From Devosia oryziradicis (GTDB lineage Bacteria > Pseudomonadota > Alphaproteobacteria > Rhizobiales > Devosiaceae), in assembly GCF_016698645.1 (NCBI RefSeq), contig NZ_CP068047.1, forward strand, positions 3,431,421 to 3,495,420: DNA of 64,000 bases, given 5' to 3'. A program made the translations under genes and the position numbers. Positions 52,570 through 60,963 of this stretch are shown here, one piece after another. Position 1 is the stretch's first letter, and every line of letters starts with the position of its first letter. A model generated the notes under the pieces. It was not told where the DNA came from. It was given only the letters and a program-made list of their open reading frames with translations, and made no database searches.

Positions 52570-53085
52570 CTACCGCGCCGCCAGCTTGGCCTGCTTGTCG
52601 AACTTCTTGATGACGCGGTCGCGCTTGAGGCGGCTCAGATAGTCGATATAGAGCACGCCATCGAGGTGATCGAGCTCGTGCTGGATGCAGACGGCAAGCT
52701 TGCCCTCGGCCTCGCGCACCACTTCCTTGCCATCGAGATCGGTGTATTTCACCGTCACTTCATTGGGGCGCTCGACCTCGTAATAGAGCTCGGGGATGGA
52801 AAGGCACCCCTCCTCGGTGACCTGCATCTGCTCGCCGAAATGGGTGATTTCAGGGTTGATGAGCACCATTGGATCGGGCTTCTCGCCTTCAGGGGCCAGG
52901 TCCATCACGACGATCCGCTTCATCACGCCGATCTGCGGTGCGGCCAGGCCAATGCCGGGCGCGTCATACATGGTGTCCAGCATGTCCTTAGCCAGCGTCT
53001 TGATCTCGTCGTCGACCTCGATGATGGGGTCGGCAACGGCGCGCAGGCGCGCATCGGGAATGACGAGAATGGGGCGAACAGCCAT
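52570..53085 (-). CDS. def: Peptide deformylase
   Basis: A 171-residue iron or zinc hydrolase with all three signature motifs: GIGLAAPQ (near 45-52), EGCLS (near 92) and QHELDHLDG (near 135). It removes formyl groups from nascent proteins. It is the first gene of the leftward def-fmt-truA group. The N-terminal MAVRPILVIPDARLR fits type I deformylases. Confidence 0.95.
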   Translation of the reverse strand: MAVRPILVIPDARLRAVADPIIEVDDEIKTLAKDMLDTMYDAPGIGLAAPQIGVMKRIVVMDLAPEGEKPDPMVLINPEITHFGEQMQVTEEGCLSIPELYYEVERPNEVTVKYTDLDGKEVVREAEGKLAVCIQHELDHLDGVLYIDYLSRLKRDRVIKKFDKQAKLAAR

Positions 53086-53207
53086 GGCGAGGGTCCGGCA
53101 GAAAGGGATTTGCCTCTCGATATGGTATTTGACGCGCCGCGGTCAACTCTTGTGGGCGGCCCGACGAGAACATTATGCGAACGCACGAATCGCGGTAAGA
53201 TGCGCGG

Positions 53208-54623
53208 ATGGATGATGTGCTGTTCATGATGGGTGGATTGCCGGTGACCGTTGCGCAGGCGACCATTGCCGGCGTGGCTTTGGCCGGTTTGCTGCTGGTG
53301 GCCATGACCATTGCGGTGATGCGGGCGGGGGCGCGCCGGACGGCCCAGGCCAGTGCGGAACTCGCCGAACAGATGCGAGCAGGGCTCGCGACGCAGTTGG
53401 GCGAGCGCGACCGGCGCATCGCCGAGCTCGACCATCAGGTCCGGGTGGAGCGCGAACGCGGCAGCGAGCAGGTCGAGCGGCTGCAGGAGCGGAATTCGGA
53501 ACTGGTGGCGGAGGTGGCCAGCCTGCGGGCGAGGATGGCCGAGCAGGCCGCGCAGGCGGAGGCCAGCGAGGCGCGGTTCATGGCCGCCCGGCAGCAGATG
53601 ACCGACGAATTCAAGGCCATTGCCGGCGACGTGCTCAAAAGCCAGAGCGAGACGTTTACCCGGCAGAACCGCGAGCAGGTCGATGTTCTGCTCAAGCCGC
53701 TCAACGAGAAGATCGTCGAGTTCCAGACCAACATGATCAAGGATCGCTCAGCCATGGGCGAGCAGATCCGTGCGCTCTATGAGAGCAATATCCAGATCAC
53801 CACCGAGGCCCAGAACCTGACGCGCGCGCTCAAGGGCAATTCGCAGACGCAGGGCGCCTGGGGCGAGATGATCCTCTCCACCATCCTCGAGCGGTCCGGT
53901 TTGCGCGAGGGCGAGCAGTTCATCACCCAGCAGAGCCATACCGGCGAGGACGGCTCGCGGGTGCGCACCGATGTCGAAGTGCTGATGCCCAACAATGACC
54001 GGCTGGTCATCGACTCCAAGGTGTCGCTCAATGCCTTCGAGGCCTATACCAGCAGCGACGAGGAGGATCGCGCCTTGCACCTCCAGGCGCATATCACCTC
54101 GATCCGCACTCATATCCGCACGCTGAGCGACAAGGCGTATCACCGCCATGCCGGCAGCAAGATGGACTATGTGATGATGTTCGTGCCCATCGAGTCGGCG
54201 CTGGCCACCGCCATCCAGGCCGACCCCAAGCTGGTCGAGGATGGCATGGCGCGCGGTGTCATGCTGACGACGCCGACCACGCTGATGACCGTGCTGCGCA
54301 CGGTGCGCAATGTGTGGGATATCGAGAAGCGCCACCAGAATGCCGAGCAGATCGCCGAGCGGGCCGGTGCGCTCTACGAAAAGGTGATCGGCTTCCTGGG
54401 CACGATGGACAAGATCGGCGCCAATCTCGATCGCGCCCAGCTGAGCTTTGCCGATGCGCGGGCACAGTTGTCGACGGGCAAGGGCAATGTGGTCCGGCAG
54501 GTCGAAATGCTGCGCGAACTGGGCGCCAAGTCCGGCAAGCCGCTGCCGTCGGGCTGGTCGGACGGCAGTGATGAGGTGCCGCTACTGCGCGTCGTCGGGG
54601 ACGAGCCGGGCGACCTGCGCTAG
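53208..54623 (+). CDS. rmuC: DNA recombination protein RmuC
   Basis: A 471-residue protein with an N-terminal membrane anchor (about 10-40), a long coiled coil rich in Glu, Arg and Gln (about 45-190) and the RmuC nuclease-like domain containing GNSQTQGAWGEMIL, LPNNDRL-like VLMPNNDRLVIDSKVSL and MMFVPIESAL. RmuC limits inversions and duplications between repeats in E. coli. Length agrees with the family. Its stop shares CTAG with the opposite small gene. Confidence 0.9.
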   Translation: MDDVLFMMGGLPVTVAQATIAGVALAGLLLVAMTIAVMRAGARRTAQASAELAEQMRAGLATQLGERDRRIAELDHQVRVERERGSEQVERLQERNSELVAEVASLRARMAEQAAQAEASEARFMAARQQMTDEFKAIAGDVLKSQSETFTRQNREQVDVLLKPLNEKIVEFQTNMIKDRSAMGEQIRALYESNIQITTEAQNLTRALKGNSQTQGAWGEMILSTILERSGLREGEQFITQQSHTGEDGSRVRTDVEVLMPNNDRLVIDSKVSLNAFEAYTSSDEEDRALHLQAHITSIRTHIRTLSDKAYHRHAGSKMDYVMMFVPIESALATAIQADPKLVEDGMARGVMLTTPTTLMTVLRTVRNVWDIEKRHQNAEQIAERAGALYEKVIGFLGTMDKIGANLDRAQLSFADARAQLSTGKGNVVRQVEMLRELGAKSGKPLPSGWSDGSDEVPLLRVVGDEPGDLR

Positions 54624-54832
54624 CCCGCGCTGAGCTCGCTGCGGCTCTTGAGCACTTTATCCCCGTCATCCTGTTCTATGAGATAAGCAGGTTCTTTGCG
54701 GCTCGCCTCGCGGGTTACCGTCGTGCCCTTGATGGTGCGCGTGACCTTGCTGGTGAAGCGTTCGACGATCTTGCCATGGGCGGTATTGGCGCCCCAGCTC
54801 CAGCTGACTTTGGATCCCTTGCGCATGGCCAT
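54620..54832 (-). CDS. DUF2945 (HVA1/Tudor-like) small protein
   Basis: A 70-residue basic protein: KGSKVSWSWGANTAHGKIVE and EPAYLIEQDDGDKVLKSRSEL are the characteristic DUF2945 segments. The domain resembles a Tudor/SH3 barrel, and its role is unknown. ATG at 54832 is used. It converges on rmuC with a 4-bp overlap of stop codons. Confidence 0.82.
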   Translation of the reverse strand: MAMRKGSKVSWSWGANTAHGKIVERFTSKVTRTIKGTTVTREASRKEPAYLIEQDDGDKVLKSRSELSAG

Positions 54833-54947
54833 GTGGCTTTCTCCCGTGTCGGGTTAGCAATTCGGATCGATCACATCCGTTCCCCGGAGAGAACCGGTTT
54901 GGTTTTCGGACGTTGTTCGGTCGCGTGATCAGCCAAGGGAGACCGAC

Positions 54948-55442
54948 ATGGCTCAACATCAGGACCATCACGGCGCCGTCGTGCCGCAGGACACCAATTT
55001 CGACAATGCCGACCAGCCCGGCATTGCCCAGCCCTATACGCAAAGCGAAGTCGAGGAGCTGCTCTATGGCGACGACCGCCCGGCGAGCGAGCGGCTGGCC
55101 CAGTTGCGGGCCCTGCGCGACGAAAGCGCTATCCGTGAAAGCGGCGACTGGGGCGATCAGGACCCGGCAGCGATGCTGGACGAGATCGACCGCGCCATCG
55201 ACGAATTGAGCGCCACCATCGCCAATTCCGAGGACAGTGACGATTTCGCCGGCCTCGCCACGACGTTCGACAACGATCCGAACGATCGGCTCGATGCGCT
55301 GTCACCCGATGATGACGAGGCCCGCCAGGCCATCGAAGGCGACGAGGATGAGTTCTTCGACGACGACGATGACGACAACAGCCTCGAAGAGGAAGCCTGG
55401 GACGGCGGCGAGGAATTCAGGACCGAACGGGACCTGCACTAG
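54948..55442 (+). CDS. Acidic hypothetical protein
   Basis: A 164-residue, strongly acidic, low-complexity protein whose last third is almost entirely Asp and Glu ([18 protein letters not shown]). No membrane segment or signal peptide is evident. The composition suggests a histone-mimic, metal-buffering or disordered regulatory protein, but no family is recognised. AAGGGAGA lies before the ATG. Its stop overlaps the recR stop through CTAG. Confidence 0.65.
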   Translation: MAQHQDHHGAVVPQDTNFDNADQPGIAQPYTQSEVEELLYGDDRPASERLAQLRALRDESAIRESGDWGDQDPAAMLDEIDRAIDELSATIANSEDSDDFAGLATTFDNDPNDRLDALSPDDDEARQAIEGDEDEFFDDDDDDNSLEEEAWDGGEEFRTERDLH

Positions 55443-56035
55443 ATTTCGGTACGGGCGCGCAAGGCCTGGCTGAGCGTGCCCTCGTCGAGATAATCGAGCT
55501 CGCCCCCGACGGGAACGCCGTGGGCGAGCCGCATTACCTTCGTACCGGAACCGGCCAGACGGTCGGTGATGTAGTGGGCGGTCGTCTGGCCCTCGACCGT
55601 GGCGTTCACCGCCAGCACGACTTCCTTGAAGGTCGGGGCCCTTCGCAGCAGATCCTCGATGCTGATATCGTCCGGGCCAACGCCATCAAGCGGGGACAAT
55701 ACGCCCCCCAGCACGTGATACTTGACCTGGCCGACGCCGGCGCGCTCGAGCGCCCAGAGATCGGCGACGTCCTCCACCACGATCAGCAGGCCGCTTTCGC
55801 TGCGGCGGGGATCGGCGCAAATCGAGCACGGACTCATCGTATCGACATTGCCGCAGACTTCGCAGGTGCGGACGGCGGCAACCGCCCGATCCAGGGCAGC
55901 CGAGAGCGGGACCATCAGCTGGTCCTTCTTCTTGATCAGCTGCAGCACGGCGCGGCGGGCAGAGCGTGGCCCAAGCCCCGGCAGGCGCGCCAGCAGCTGG
56001 ATCAACTGTTCAATCTCGGGTCCGCCATTGGCCAC
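55439..56035 (-). CDS. recR: Recombination protein RecR
   Basis: A 198-residue protein with the N-terminal helix-hairpin-helix ([20 protein letters not shown]), the Cys4 zinc motif in [16 protein letters not shown], and the Toprim domain from about residue 80 ([15 protein letters not shown]). It works with RecO and RecF in single-strand gap repair. It is the third gene of dnaX-ybaB-recR, a group conserved across bacteria. Confidence 0.95.
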   Translation of the reverse strand: MANGGPEIEQLIQLLARLPGLGPRSARRAVLQLIKKKDQLMVPLSAALDRAVAAVRTCEVCGNVDTMSPCSICADPRRSESGLLIVVEDVADLWALERAGVGQVKYHVLGGVLSPLDGVGPDDISIEDLLRRAPTFKEVVLAVNATVEGQTTAHYITDRLAGSGTKVMRLAHGVPVGGELDYLDEGTLSQALRARTEI

Positions 56036-56045
56036 GGTAAAACGC

Positions 56046-56369
56046 CTAGAACGGGAACTTCATACCCGGTGGGATGGGCAGGCCAGCGGTGACTTCGGAC
56101 ATGCGCCGCTGCATTTCAGCCTCGGACTTGGCCTTGGCATCGGCATGGGCGGCCACGATCAGGTCCTCGAGCACTTCGACATCGTCCTCCTTGAACAGGG
56201 ACGGATCGATTTTGAGACCCTTGAGGTCGCCCTTCCCCGTCAGTGACACGGTGACCATGCCGCCGCCGGAGCGGCCTTCCACGACGAGATTGGCAAGCTC
56301 GGCCTGCATGGCCTCCATCTTGCCCTTCATCTCGCTGGCGGCCTTCATCATTCCCATGATGTCTTTCAT
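56046..56369 (-). CDS. ybaB: YbaB/EbfC nucleoid-associated protein
   Basis: A 107-residue protein with the EbfC pattern [44 protein letters not shown] and IPPGMKFPF at the end. It is a small dimeric DNA-binding protein. The start overlaps the dnaX stop by 4 bp (ATGA), and recR follows 10 bp after its stop. Confidence 0.93.
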   Translation of the reverse strand: MKDIMGMMKAASEMKGKMEAMQAELANLVVEGRSGGGMVTVSLTGKGDLKGLKIDPSLFKEDDVEVLEDLIVAAHADAKAKSEAEMQRRMSEVTAGLPIPPGMKFPF

Positions 56370-58135
56370 TCGTCGTCCTCTTCAGGTGGCGGGGGCGGCA
56401 GATCGGGGGGCGTTGCGTCAAGCTCGTCCTTGACCTTGACGTTAACGACCCTGGCGCCGGGAAAGGTGTTGAGAATAGCCTGCACCAGAGGATCGTCATG
56501 CGCCTGCGCGCGCTGCAGCGCAGCACGTTCTTCCTTCTCCTGGCGGAGGGTGGGACCATCGATCGGCTTGGTCGACACGGTGACCAGCCAGCGCTGGCCG
56601 GTCCATTCCTGCAGGCGTGCCGACAGCGTATTGACGCTGGCCGGGTTGGCGCCCTCGACGAGGGCTATCTCGATCTTGCCCTGCTCGAAGGAAACCGGTC
56701 GCATCTGGCCTTCGAGGGCCAGCTTGAGCAGCATATCGCGCTTGGCGCCGGCAAGGGCAATCAGCTCCTTGTACGAGCCGACGGTGGCCATGGCGGGTTG
56801 AACGACCGGGGCCTCGGCGGGCCGCGCGGCCTGCAACGTGGTGGGCTGCGCGGCCACGGCTTCGGTCATCACGGGCCGCGGGGACTCGACCCGCATGGCA
56901 GACGCCCCGCCGCCTCCATTGGACGGACCGCGCCCGATCGGCGCCATGGGCGGCAGGCTCGGCGCGGGCGCTGGCTGGTTGGCCAGGCGTGCGATGAGAT
57001 CGTCGGGGCTGGGCAGGTCCGCGGCATAGGCCAGCCGGATAAGGGCCATTTCGGCCGCCTGCAGGCCATTGCTGGCGCGGGCCACCTCGTCATAGCCCTT
57101 GAACAGGATCTGCCAGGCGCGGGTCAGCGCCCGCATCGGCAGCTTGCCCGCCAGTTCGGCGCCCCGGCGACGCTCGTCGGGCGTCAGCGAGACATCGTCG
57201 GCCGCTGATGGAACGACCTTGATGCGCGTCACCAGATGGGTGAAGTCGGCCAGGTCAGCCACCAGCGTTTGCGGATCGGCGCCCATGTCGTAGAGGGCGC
57301 GCATGGTCTCGATGGCCTGGCCGATCTGGCCGCCCATCAGCTCCTCGAAGAGATCGATGATGCGGGCACGGTCGCCAAGCCCCAGCATGGCCTTGACGGT
57401 GGTTGCGGTCACCGTGCCATTGCCATGGGCGATGGCCTGATCGAGCAGGCTGAGATTGTCGCGGGCCGAGCCCTCGCCGGCGCGGACGATCATGGCCAGC
57501 GCCTCGGGCTCGAAGCTGATGCCTTCCTGCCCCAGGATCGACTCGAGATAGGCCGTCATGATCTCGGGCGTGATGCGGCGCAGGTCGAAGCGCATGCAGC
57601 GGCTGAGGATCGTCACCGGCACCTTGCGGATTTCGGTGGTGGCGAAGATGAACTTCACATAGGGCGGCGGCTCTTCGAGCGTCTTGAGCAGACCATTGAA
57701 GGCCGCGGTCGAGAGCATGTGGACTTCGTCGATGACGTAGACTTTATAGGGCGCCGAACTCGGCGCGTATTTCACCGAGTCGATGATCTCGCGGATGTCG
57801 TTGATGCCGGTATTGCTGGCGGCGTCCATCTCGATGACGTCGACATGGCGCCCCTCGATGATGGCGCGGCAATGTTCGCCCTCGACACTCAGATCGAGCG
57901 TCGGGTGGGGGCCGGACTTATCCTCGTAGTTGAAGGCCCGGGCTAGGATGCGGGCGGTCGTGGTTTTGCCCACGCCGCGCACACCGGTGAGGATGAAGGC
58001 ATGATGGATGCGGTTCTGCGCGAAGGCATTGCCCAGCGTCTGCACCATCGCGTCCTGGCCGACCAGCGTGGTGAAATCGCGCGGCCGGTATTTGCGGGCG
58101 AGCACGAGATAGGGCGAGGTCGGTGCGTCAGCCAT
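56366..58135 (-). CDS. dnaX: DNA polymerase III subunits gamma and tau
   Basis: A 589-residue clamp-loader ATPase: Walker [10 protein letters not shown], the alphaproteobacterial linker [23 protein letters not shown] in which only one of the usual zinc cysteines remains, Walker [10 protein letters not shown], sensor [11 protein letters not shown], then domain III, a Pro/Ala-rich hinge and tau-specific C-terminal domain. I saw no strong A-rich slippery stretch for a gamma frameshift. It is the first gene of the dnaX-ybaB-recR operon, downstream of the SRP RNA gene. Confidence 0.95.
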   Translation of the reverse strand: MADAPTSPYLVLARKYRPRDFTTLVGQDAMVQTLGNAFAQNRIHHAFILTGVRGVGKTTTARILARAFNYEDKSGPHPTLDLSVEGEHCRAIIEGRHVDVIEMDAASNTGINDIREIIDSVKYAPSSAPYKVYVIDEVHMLSTAAFNGLLKTLEEPPPYVKFIFATTEIRKVPVTILSRCMRFDLRRITPEIMTAYLESILGQEGISFEPEALAMIVRAGEGSARDNLSLLDQAIAHGNGTVTATTVKAMLGLGDRARIIDLFEELMGGQIGQAIETMRALYDMGADPQTLVADLADFTHLVTRIKVVPSAADDVSLTPDERRRGAELAGKLPMRALTRAWQILFKGYDEVARASNGLQAAEMALIRLAYAADLPSPDDLIARLANQPAPAPSLPPMAPIGRGPSNGGGGASAMRVESPRPVMTEAVAAQPTTLQAARPAEAPVVQPAMATVGSYKELIALAGAKRDMLLKLALEGQMRPVSFEQGKIEIALVEGANPASVNTLSARLQEWTGQRWLVTVSTKPIDGPTLRQEKEERAALQRAQAHDDPLVQAILNTFPGARVVNVKVKDELDATPPDLPPPPPEEDDE

Positions 58136-58265
58136 CGAGCCCTTCTGTCGCTTGCATTGGGAATCTGCCTGAGATCATGCTCCGACCATAGGCAATGGTG
58201 CCCGTCCGCAAAAGCCTCAAGCCGGTTTGCGGAGTGTCAAACACCATCTGTGAACAGATTAAGTA

Positions 58266-58356
58266 GGAGGCTGGCAACGACCCGTGAAGGTCTCGTTGGG
58301 GCTGCTTCCTTCCGGACCTGACCCGGTTGGCGAGGAACACGTCCGCGCCAACCTCC
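58266..58356 (-). ncRNA. ffs: Signal recognition particle RNA (4.5S-like)
   Basis: On the minus strand the segment contains GGTCAGGTCCGGAAGGAAGC, the nearly invariant apical domain of bacterial SRP RNA that binds Ffh. The ends GGAGG and CCTCC pair, and TTGGC/GCCAG-type pairing extends the helix, giving a hairpin of about 91 nt. It lies between dnaX and the MarR gene and reads leftward, 130 bp upstream of dnaX, the usual place in rhizobial genomes. Exact ends are estimated from pairing. Confidence 0.93.
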
Positions 58357-58429
58357 CGCTCGCTATATGCGAACAAAACGTGGCTTTGGCAAGGCCATGA
58401 TGCGCCGTTTGCAACATCCACACCGTCCA

Positions 58430-58457
58430 TTGACATTACATAGGAATCCTATGTAAT
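58430..58457 (+). promoter_or_regulatory. MarR promoter with a perfect 23-bp palindromic operator
   Basis: TTGACA (58430-58435) and TGTAAT (58452-58457) are 16 bp apart. The whole spacer and -10 region is a perfect dyad with 11-bp arms ATTACATAGGA and TCCTATGTAAT around a single A (58435-58457). A repressor bound here would exclude polymerase. The expected start of transcription coincides with the ATG at 58465, so the message appears leaderless. Confidence 0.75.
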
Positions 58458-58464
58458 TGGAGCC

Positions 58465-59130
58465 ATGGAATCACCCCGCACAGCGCCCCCGCTTCCCATG
58501 CGTGTCCTTGAAGGCCTCGAACGCATCGCGACAGCCATACGTGCCGATGATTGGAACCGGGCCCGAGCGGCCGGGGTCAACCCAACGCAACTGGCGATCC
58601 TGGATGTGCTGGAAGGCCGCCCGGCCGGGCTGGCCGTGCGAGACCTGGCAAGCCAACTCGGTGTGTCGCAGCCGACGGCCACGGATTCCATTCTCGCGCT
58701 CGAACGCAAGGGCATGGTCGAGAAGCGCCCCGAACCGGGCGATGGCCGTTCACAGCGCGTGCAGATTACGCCGGCCGGACGCGATGCTCACGCTGCCCGC
58801 GCCGCTGCGCCAGGCGCCGTCGCCCAAGCCGCCTCGGCTTTGCCTGACGACCAGCAGGAATACCTGCTGCTGCTGGTGGTCTCGGTGATCCGCCAGTTGC
58901 AGGAAAGCCAAGCCATACCCATCCAGCGCATGTGCGTCAGCTGCCGGTATTTCCGGCCATACGCCCATGCCGATGCGGCCAAGCCGCATCACTGCAATTT
59001 CGTGGACGCCGCCTTCGGCCAGCAGGATCTGCGGATCGATTGCCGTGAACACGAAACCGCCGATCCTTCGGTCCGGGCTGCCACCTGGACCGCATTTGAA
59101 GGATCACAACCTCCACCACCCTCCAGGTAA
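58465..59130 (+). CDS. MarR-family regulator with C-terminal cysteine cluster
   Basis: A 221-residue protein, longer than typical MarR members by about 70 residues. Residues 1-145 are the MarR winged helix (LAILDVLEGRPAGLAVRDLA, QLGVSQPTATDSILALERKG, EPGDGRSQRVQITPAG). The extension contains CVSCRYFRPYAHADAAKPHHC and RIDCREHE: Cys157, Cys160, Cys177 and Cys193 plus His175/176, spaced as a metal or Fe-S site. The protein probably represses itself and the secreted protein gene 18 bp downstream. Signal could be metal, oxidant or NO; this is inference from the cysteines. Confidence 0.85.
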   Translation: MESPRTAPPLPMRVLEGLERIATAIRADDWNRARAAGVNPTQLAILDVLEGRPAGLAVRDLASQLGVSQPTATDSILALERKGMVEKRPEPGDGRSQRVQITPAGRDAHAARAAAPGAVAQAASALPDDQQEYLLLLVVSVIRQLQESQAIPIQRMCVSCRYFRPYAHADAAKPHHCNFVDAAFGQQDLRIDCREHETADPSVRAATWTAFEGSQPPPPSR

Positions 59131-59148
59131 CCGACAAGGAAAACAACC

Positions 59149-59865
59149 ATGTTCCGCCCACTGATCGCGGCAGCAGCGCTGCTCGCCACCCTTCCGGCCG
59201 TGTCCAGCCAAGCGCACGACGCCGGCATTCATGCCGAGCCCAGCGAAGTCGTGATGGCGTCGTTCGATATCGTCGAAACCACGGTCGCCATCGAGGGCGA
59301 CGTGGCTCATTTCACCACGCGGGTGCGGGGCGAGGCCGGTGTCGACAAGCCCGATGCCACCGGGGCCTTCGCGGGTTCCAGCGTCTACGCCTATGTCTGG
59401 CCCACATCACTCAACAGCGGCGATATCGGGTTCGAGCAGGACCAGGGCATCGTGGCCCTGGCCGTCACCTTCCATCCCGATTTCGACGACGCAGCCTATG
59501 GCGGCACCAACCGTCACGTGTGGCATCCGCACTGGGTCGTGCTGGGCGAGGATGCTGCTTGTCCCGGCGGGCTCAAGGTGAACGACATTCCCGATGGTGC
59601 GACGCCCAAGGTGCCGCCGACCTGGCCCAATGTGCCGCTGCTGATCGACAGCCCCGACTACCCGACGACATTTACCGGTGACACGGTGGACGTGGCGATC
59701 CCGCTGGCGCTGATCGGTGCCGTGGATGGGGCATCCTTCGACGGGGTGACGGCGGGCCTAAAGGTCAATGCCGACCTGCACGCGCCGCTGCTCTGCGTGG
59801 ACAATGTGTTCAAGGTGGCCTCGGGCGACCTCAGCCTGCCCGGCAAGGTGACCGGCGCAGACTAG
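59149..59865 (+). CDS. Secreted protein of unknown function in the MarR operon
   Basis: A 238-residue protein with a signal peptide (MFRPLIAAAALLATLPAVSSQA, cut before HDAGIHAEP) and a beta-rich mature chain. A histidine/aromatic-rich segment NRHVWHPHWVVL and two cysteines (DAACPGGL and PLLCVDNV) suggest a metal-binding or disulfide-stabilised extracytoplasmic domain. It begins 18 bp after the MarR stop with AAGGAAAA upstream, so the two are co-transcribed. A stable hairpin follows. No family is recognised. Confidence 0.7.
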   Translation: MFRPLIAAAALLATLPAVSSQAHDAGIHAEPSEVVMASFDIVETTVAIEGDVAHFTTRVRGEAGVDKPDATGAFAGSSVYAYVWPTSLNSGDIGFEQDQGIVALAVTFHPDFDDAAYGGTNRHVWHPHWVVLGEDAACPGGLKVNDIPDGATPKVPPTWPNVPLLIDSPDYPTTFTGDTVDVAIPLALIGAVDGASFDGVTAGLKVNADLHAPLLCVDNVFKVASGDLSLPGKVTGAD

Positions 59866-59872
59866 CCAAGGC

Positions 59873-59904
59873 GCCGGTTCGCCGACTGCCATCGGCGAAC
59901 CGGC
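59873..59904 (+). terminator. Perfect 13-bp hairpin after the secreted-protein gene
   Basis: GCCGGTTCGCCGA and TCGGCGAACCGGC are perfect complements with a 6-nt loop, beginning seven bases after the stop. No T-tract follows, but the stem is strong enough to mark the transcript end. Confidence 0.6.
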
Positions 59905-59973
59905 AGTCTCCACCCTCCAGGCATGAAGAGGGAAACGAACGACAAATACCCCTTTCGCTGCAGGGGGCGCAAC

Positions 59974-60648
59974 TTATCCCGCATAGGCCACCCAGCCACG
60001 GAAGCTGAAGGCGGCATAGAACTGGGTGACGTCGACGAAGCCGGCCTCGCGCATCAGGTCTTGTTCTTCCTCCGGGTCGAGAATGGTCAGCCGCGAGCCG
60101 ATGGCCTGCCGGGCGCTTGCCGCCTGCTCATGCGTCAAGCCGGCCGCGGCGCCGAAGGCAACGTGCCGGGCGATCCAGGCGGAACGCTCGGGCTCAGCCT
60201 GCGGGAAGCTGATATGGGCAAGCACCAGAGGCGCGCCGGGCCTGAGGCGGCGCCGCAGCTGGTGCAAGGCATCGAGGCGCTGCTCGCGCGACATGAAGTG
60301 GAAAACCAGGATTGAGGTGGCGGCATCGAAGGGGCCGGCCGGAGCGGTGTCGGCATAGCCCTGGTGGAGCCGGATCCGCGCCGCATGCCCGGCTGCAGTC
60401 TCGGCGGCCAGTTGAAGCATCGGAACCGACGGGTCGACGCCGTCGAATGACCAGCCAGGTTGACCGTCGGCAAAGGCCTTGAGCTCGAGCCCGCCACCGG
60501 CCCCGAGGACCAGCACGCGCCCATCGGCAGGAGCACGTTCAGCGACAAGCAGCATCGCCATGCGGAGCAGGCCCGCATAGCCCGGAACCTGCCGCGGCGG
60601 GCCATCGAGATAGGACGCGGCAGCGTGCTCGTTGAAGAAGGACGACAT
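59974..60648 (-). CDS. Class I SAM-dependent methyltransferase
   Basis: A 224-residue protein with the SAM loop VLVLGAGGGLELKAF (near residue 46), acidic motif FDGVDPSVPMLQLA, and ATSILVFHFMSREQRLDALHQLRRRLRPGAPLVLAH. The enzyme family is clear; the substrate is not. ATG at 60648 has GGAG upstream. A palindrome 17-45 bp before the start suggests dedicated repression by an unlinked regulator. Confidence 0.8.
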   Translation of the reverse strand: MSSFFNEHAAASYLDGPPRQVPGYAGLLRMAMLLVAERAPADGRVLVLGAGGGLELKAFADGQPGWSFDGVDPSVPMLQLAAETAAGHAARIRLHQGYADTAPAGPFDAATSILVFHFMSREQRLDALHQLRRRLRPGAPLVLAHISFPQAEPERSAWIARHVAFGAAAGLTHEQAASARQAIGSRLTILDPEEEQDLMREAGFVDVTQFYAAFSFRGWVAYAG

Positions 60649-60664
60649 CGGCAGTACTCCATGG

Positions 60665-60693
60665 CATCATGTAACTTCTATTGTTACATGATG
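60665..60693. promoter_or_regulatory. Palindromic operator candidate upstream of the methyltransferase
   Basis: CATCATGTAAC and GTTACATGATG are perfect 11-bp complements separated by 7 bp. Spacing and AT-rich arms fit a TetR- or MarR-type operator covering the leftward promoter. Confidence 0.6.
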
Positions 60694-60795
60694 GACAAGC
60701 CGTCAACCCTGGCCCGTAAACCATGATCGAAGGTGATCCCGGACAAGCACACGGCAGCGCGTTAAGGTTTCGTCAACCATAAGCGGGAGCCTGTC

Positions 60796-60963
60796 ATGCG
60801 TGTTCCATCGGTCGGCCTGACCCGCGACGAGCGGCGGATCGTCGAAGAAGGCTATCGGATCGCCGAATACATGCTGCGCAACTACCAGGATCCACCCAGC
60901 CTGGCGGTCACGCTTCGCCGGTGGTTCGCTAGTCTGCGCGCGAGTGTCCTCGCCCGGGATTAG
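60796..60963 (+). CDS. Short hypothetical protein (55 residues)
   Basis: An ATG preceded by GCGGGAGC opens a 55-codon frame (MRVPSVGLTRDERRIVEEGY at its start, TAG at 60961). The peptide is basic and helical, with GYRIAEYMLRNY and TLRRWFASLRASVLARD. Codon usage is similar to the neighbours. It overlaps the 3' end of the opposite DUF817 gene by 35 bp. I treat it as a probable small gene of unknown role. Confidence 0.5.
   Translation: MRVPSVGLTRDERRIVEEGYRIAEYMLRNYQDPPSLAVTLRRWFASLRASVLARD

Noticed and set aside
56366..58135. Programmed frameshift in dnaX for a short gamma form
   Set aside because: No A-rich slippery heptamer with a downstream stop and Shine-Dalgarno-like stimulator was found.
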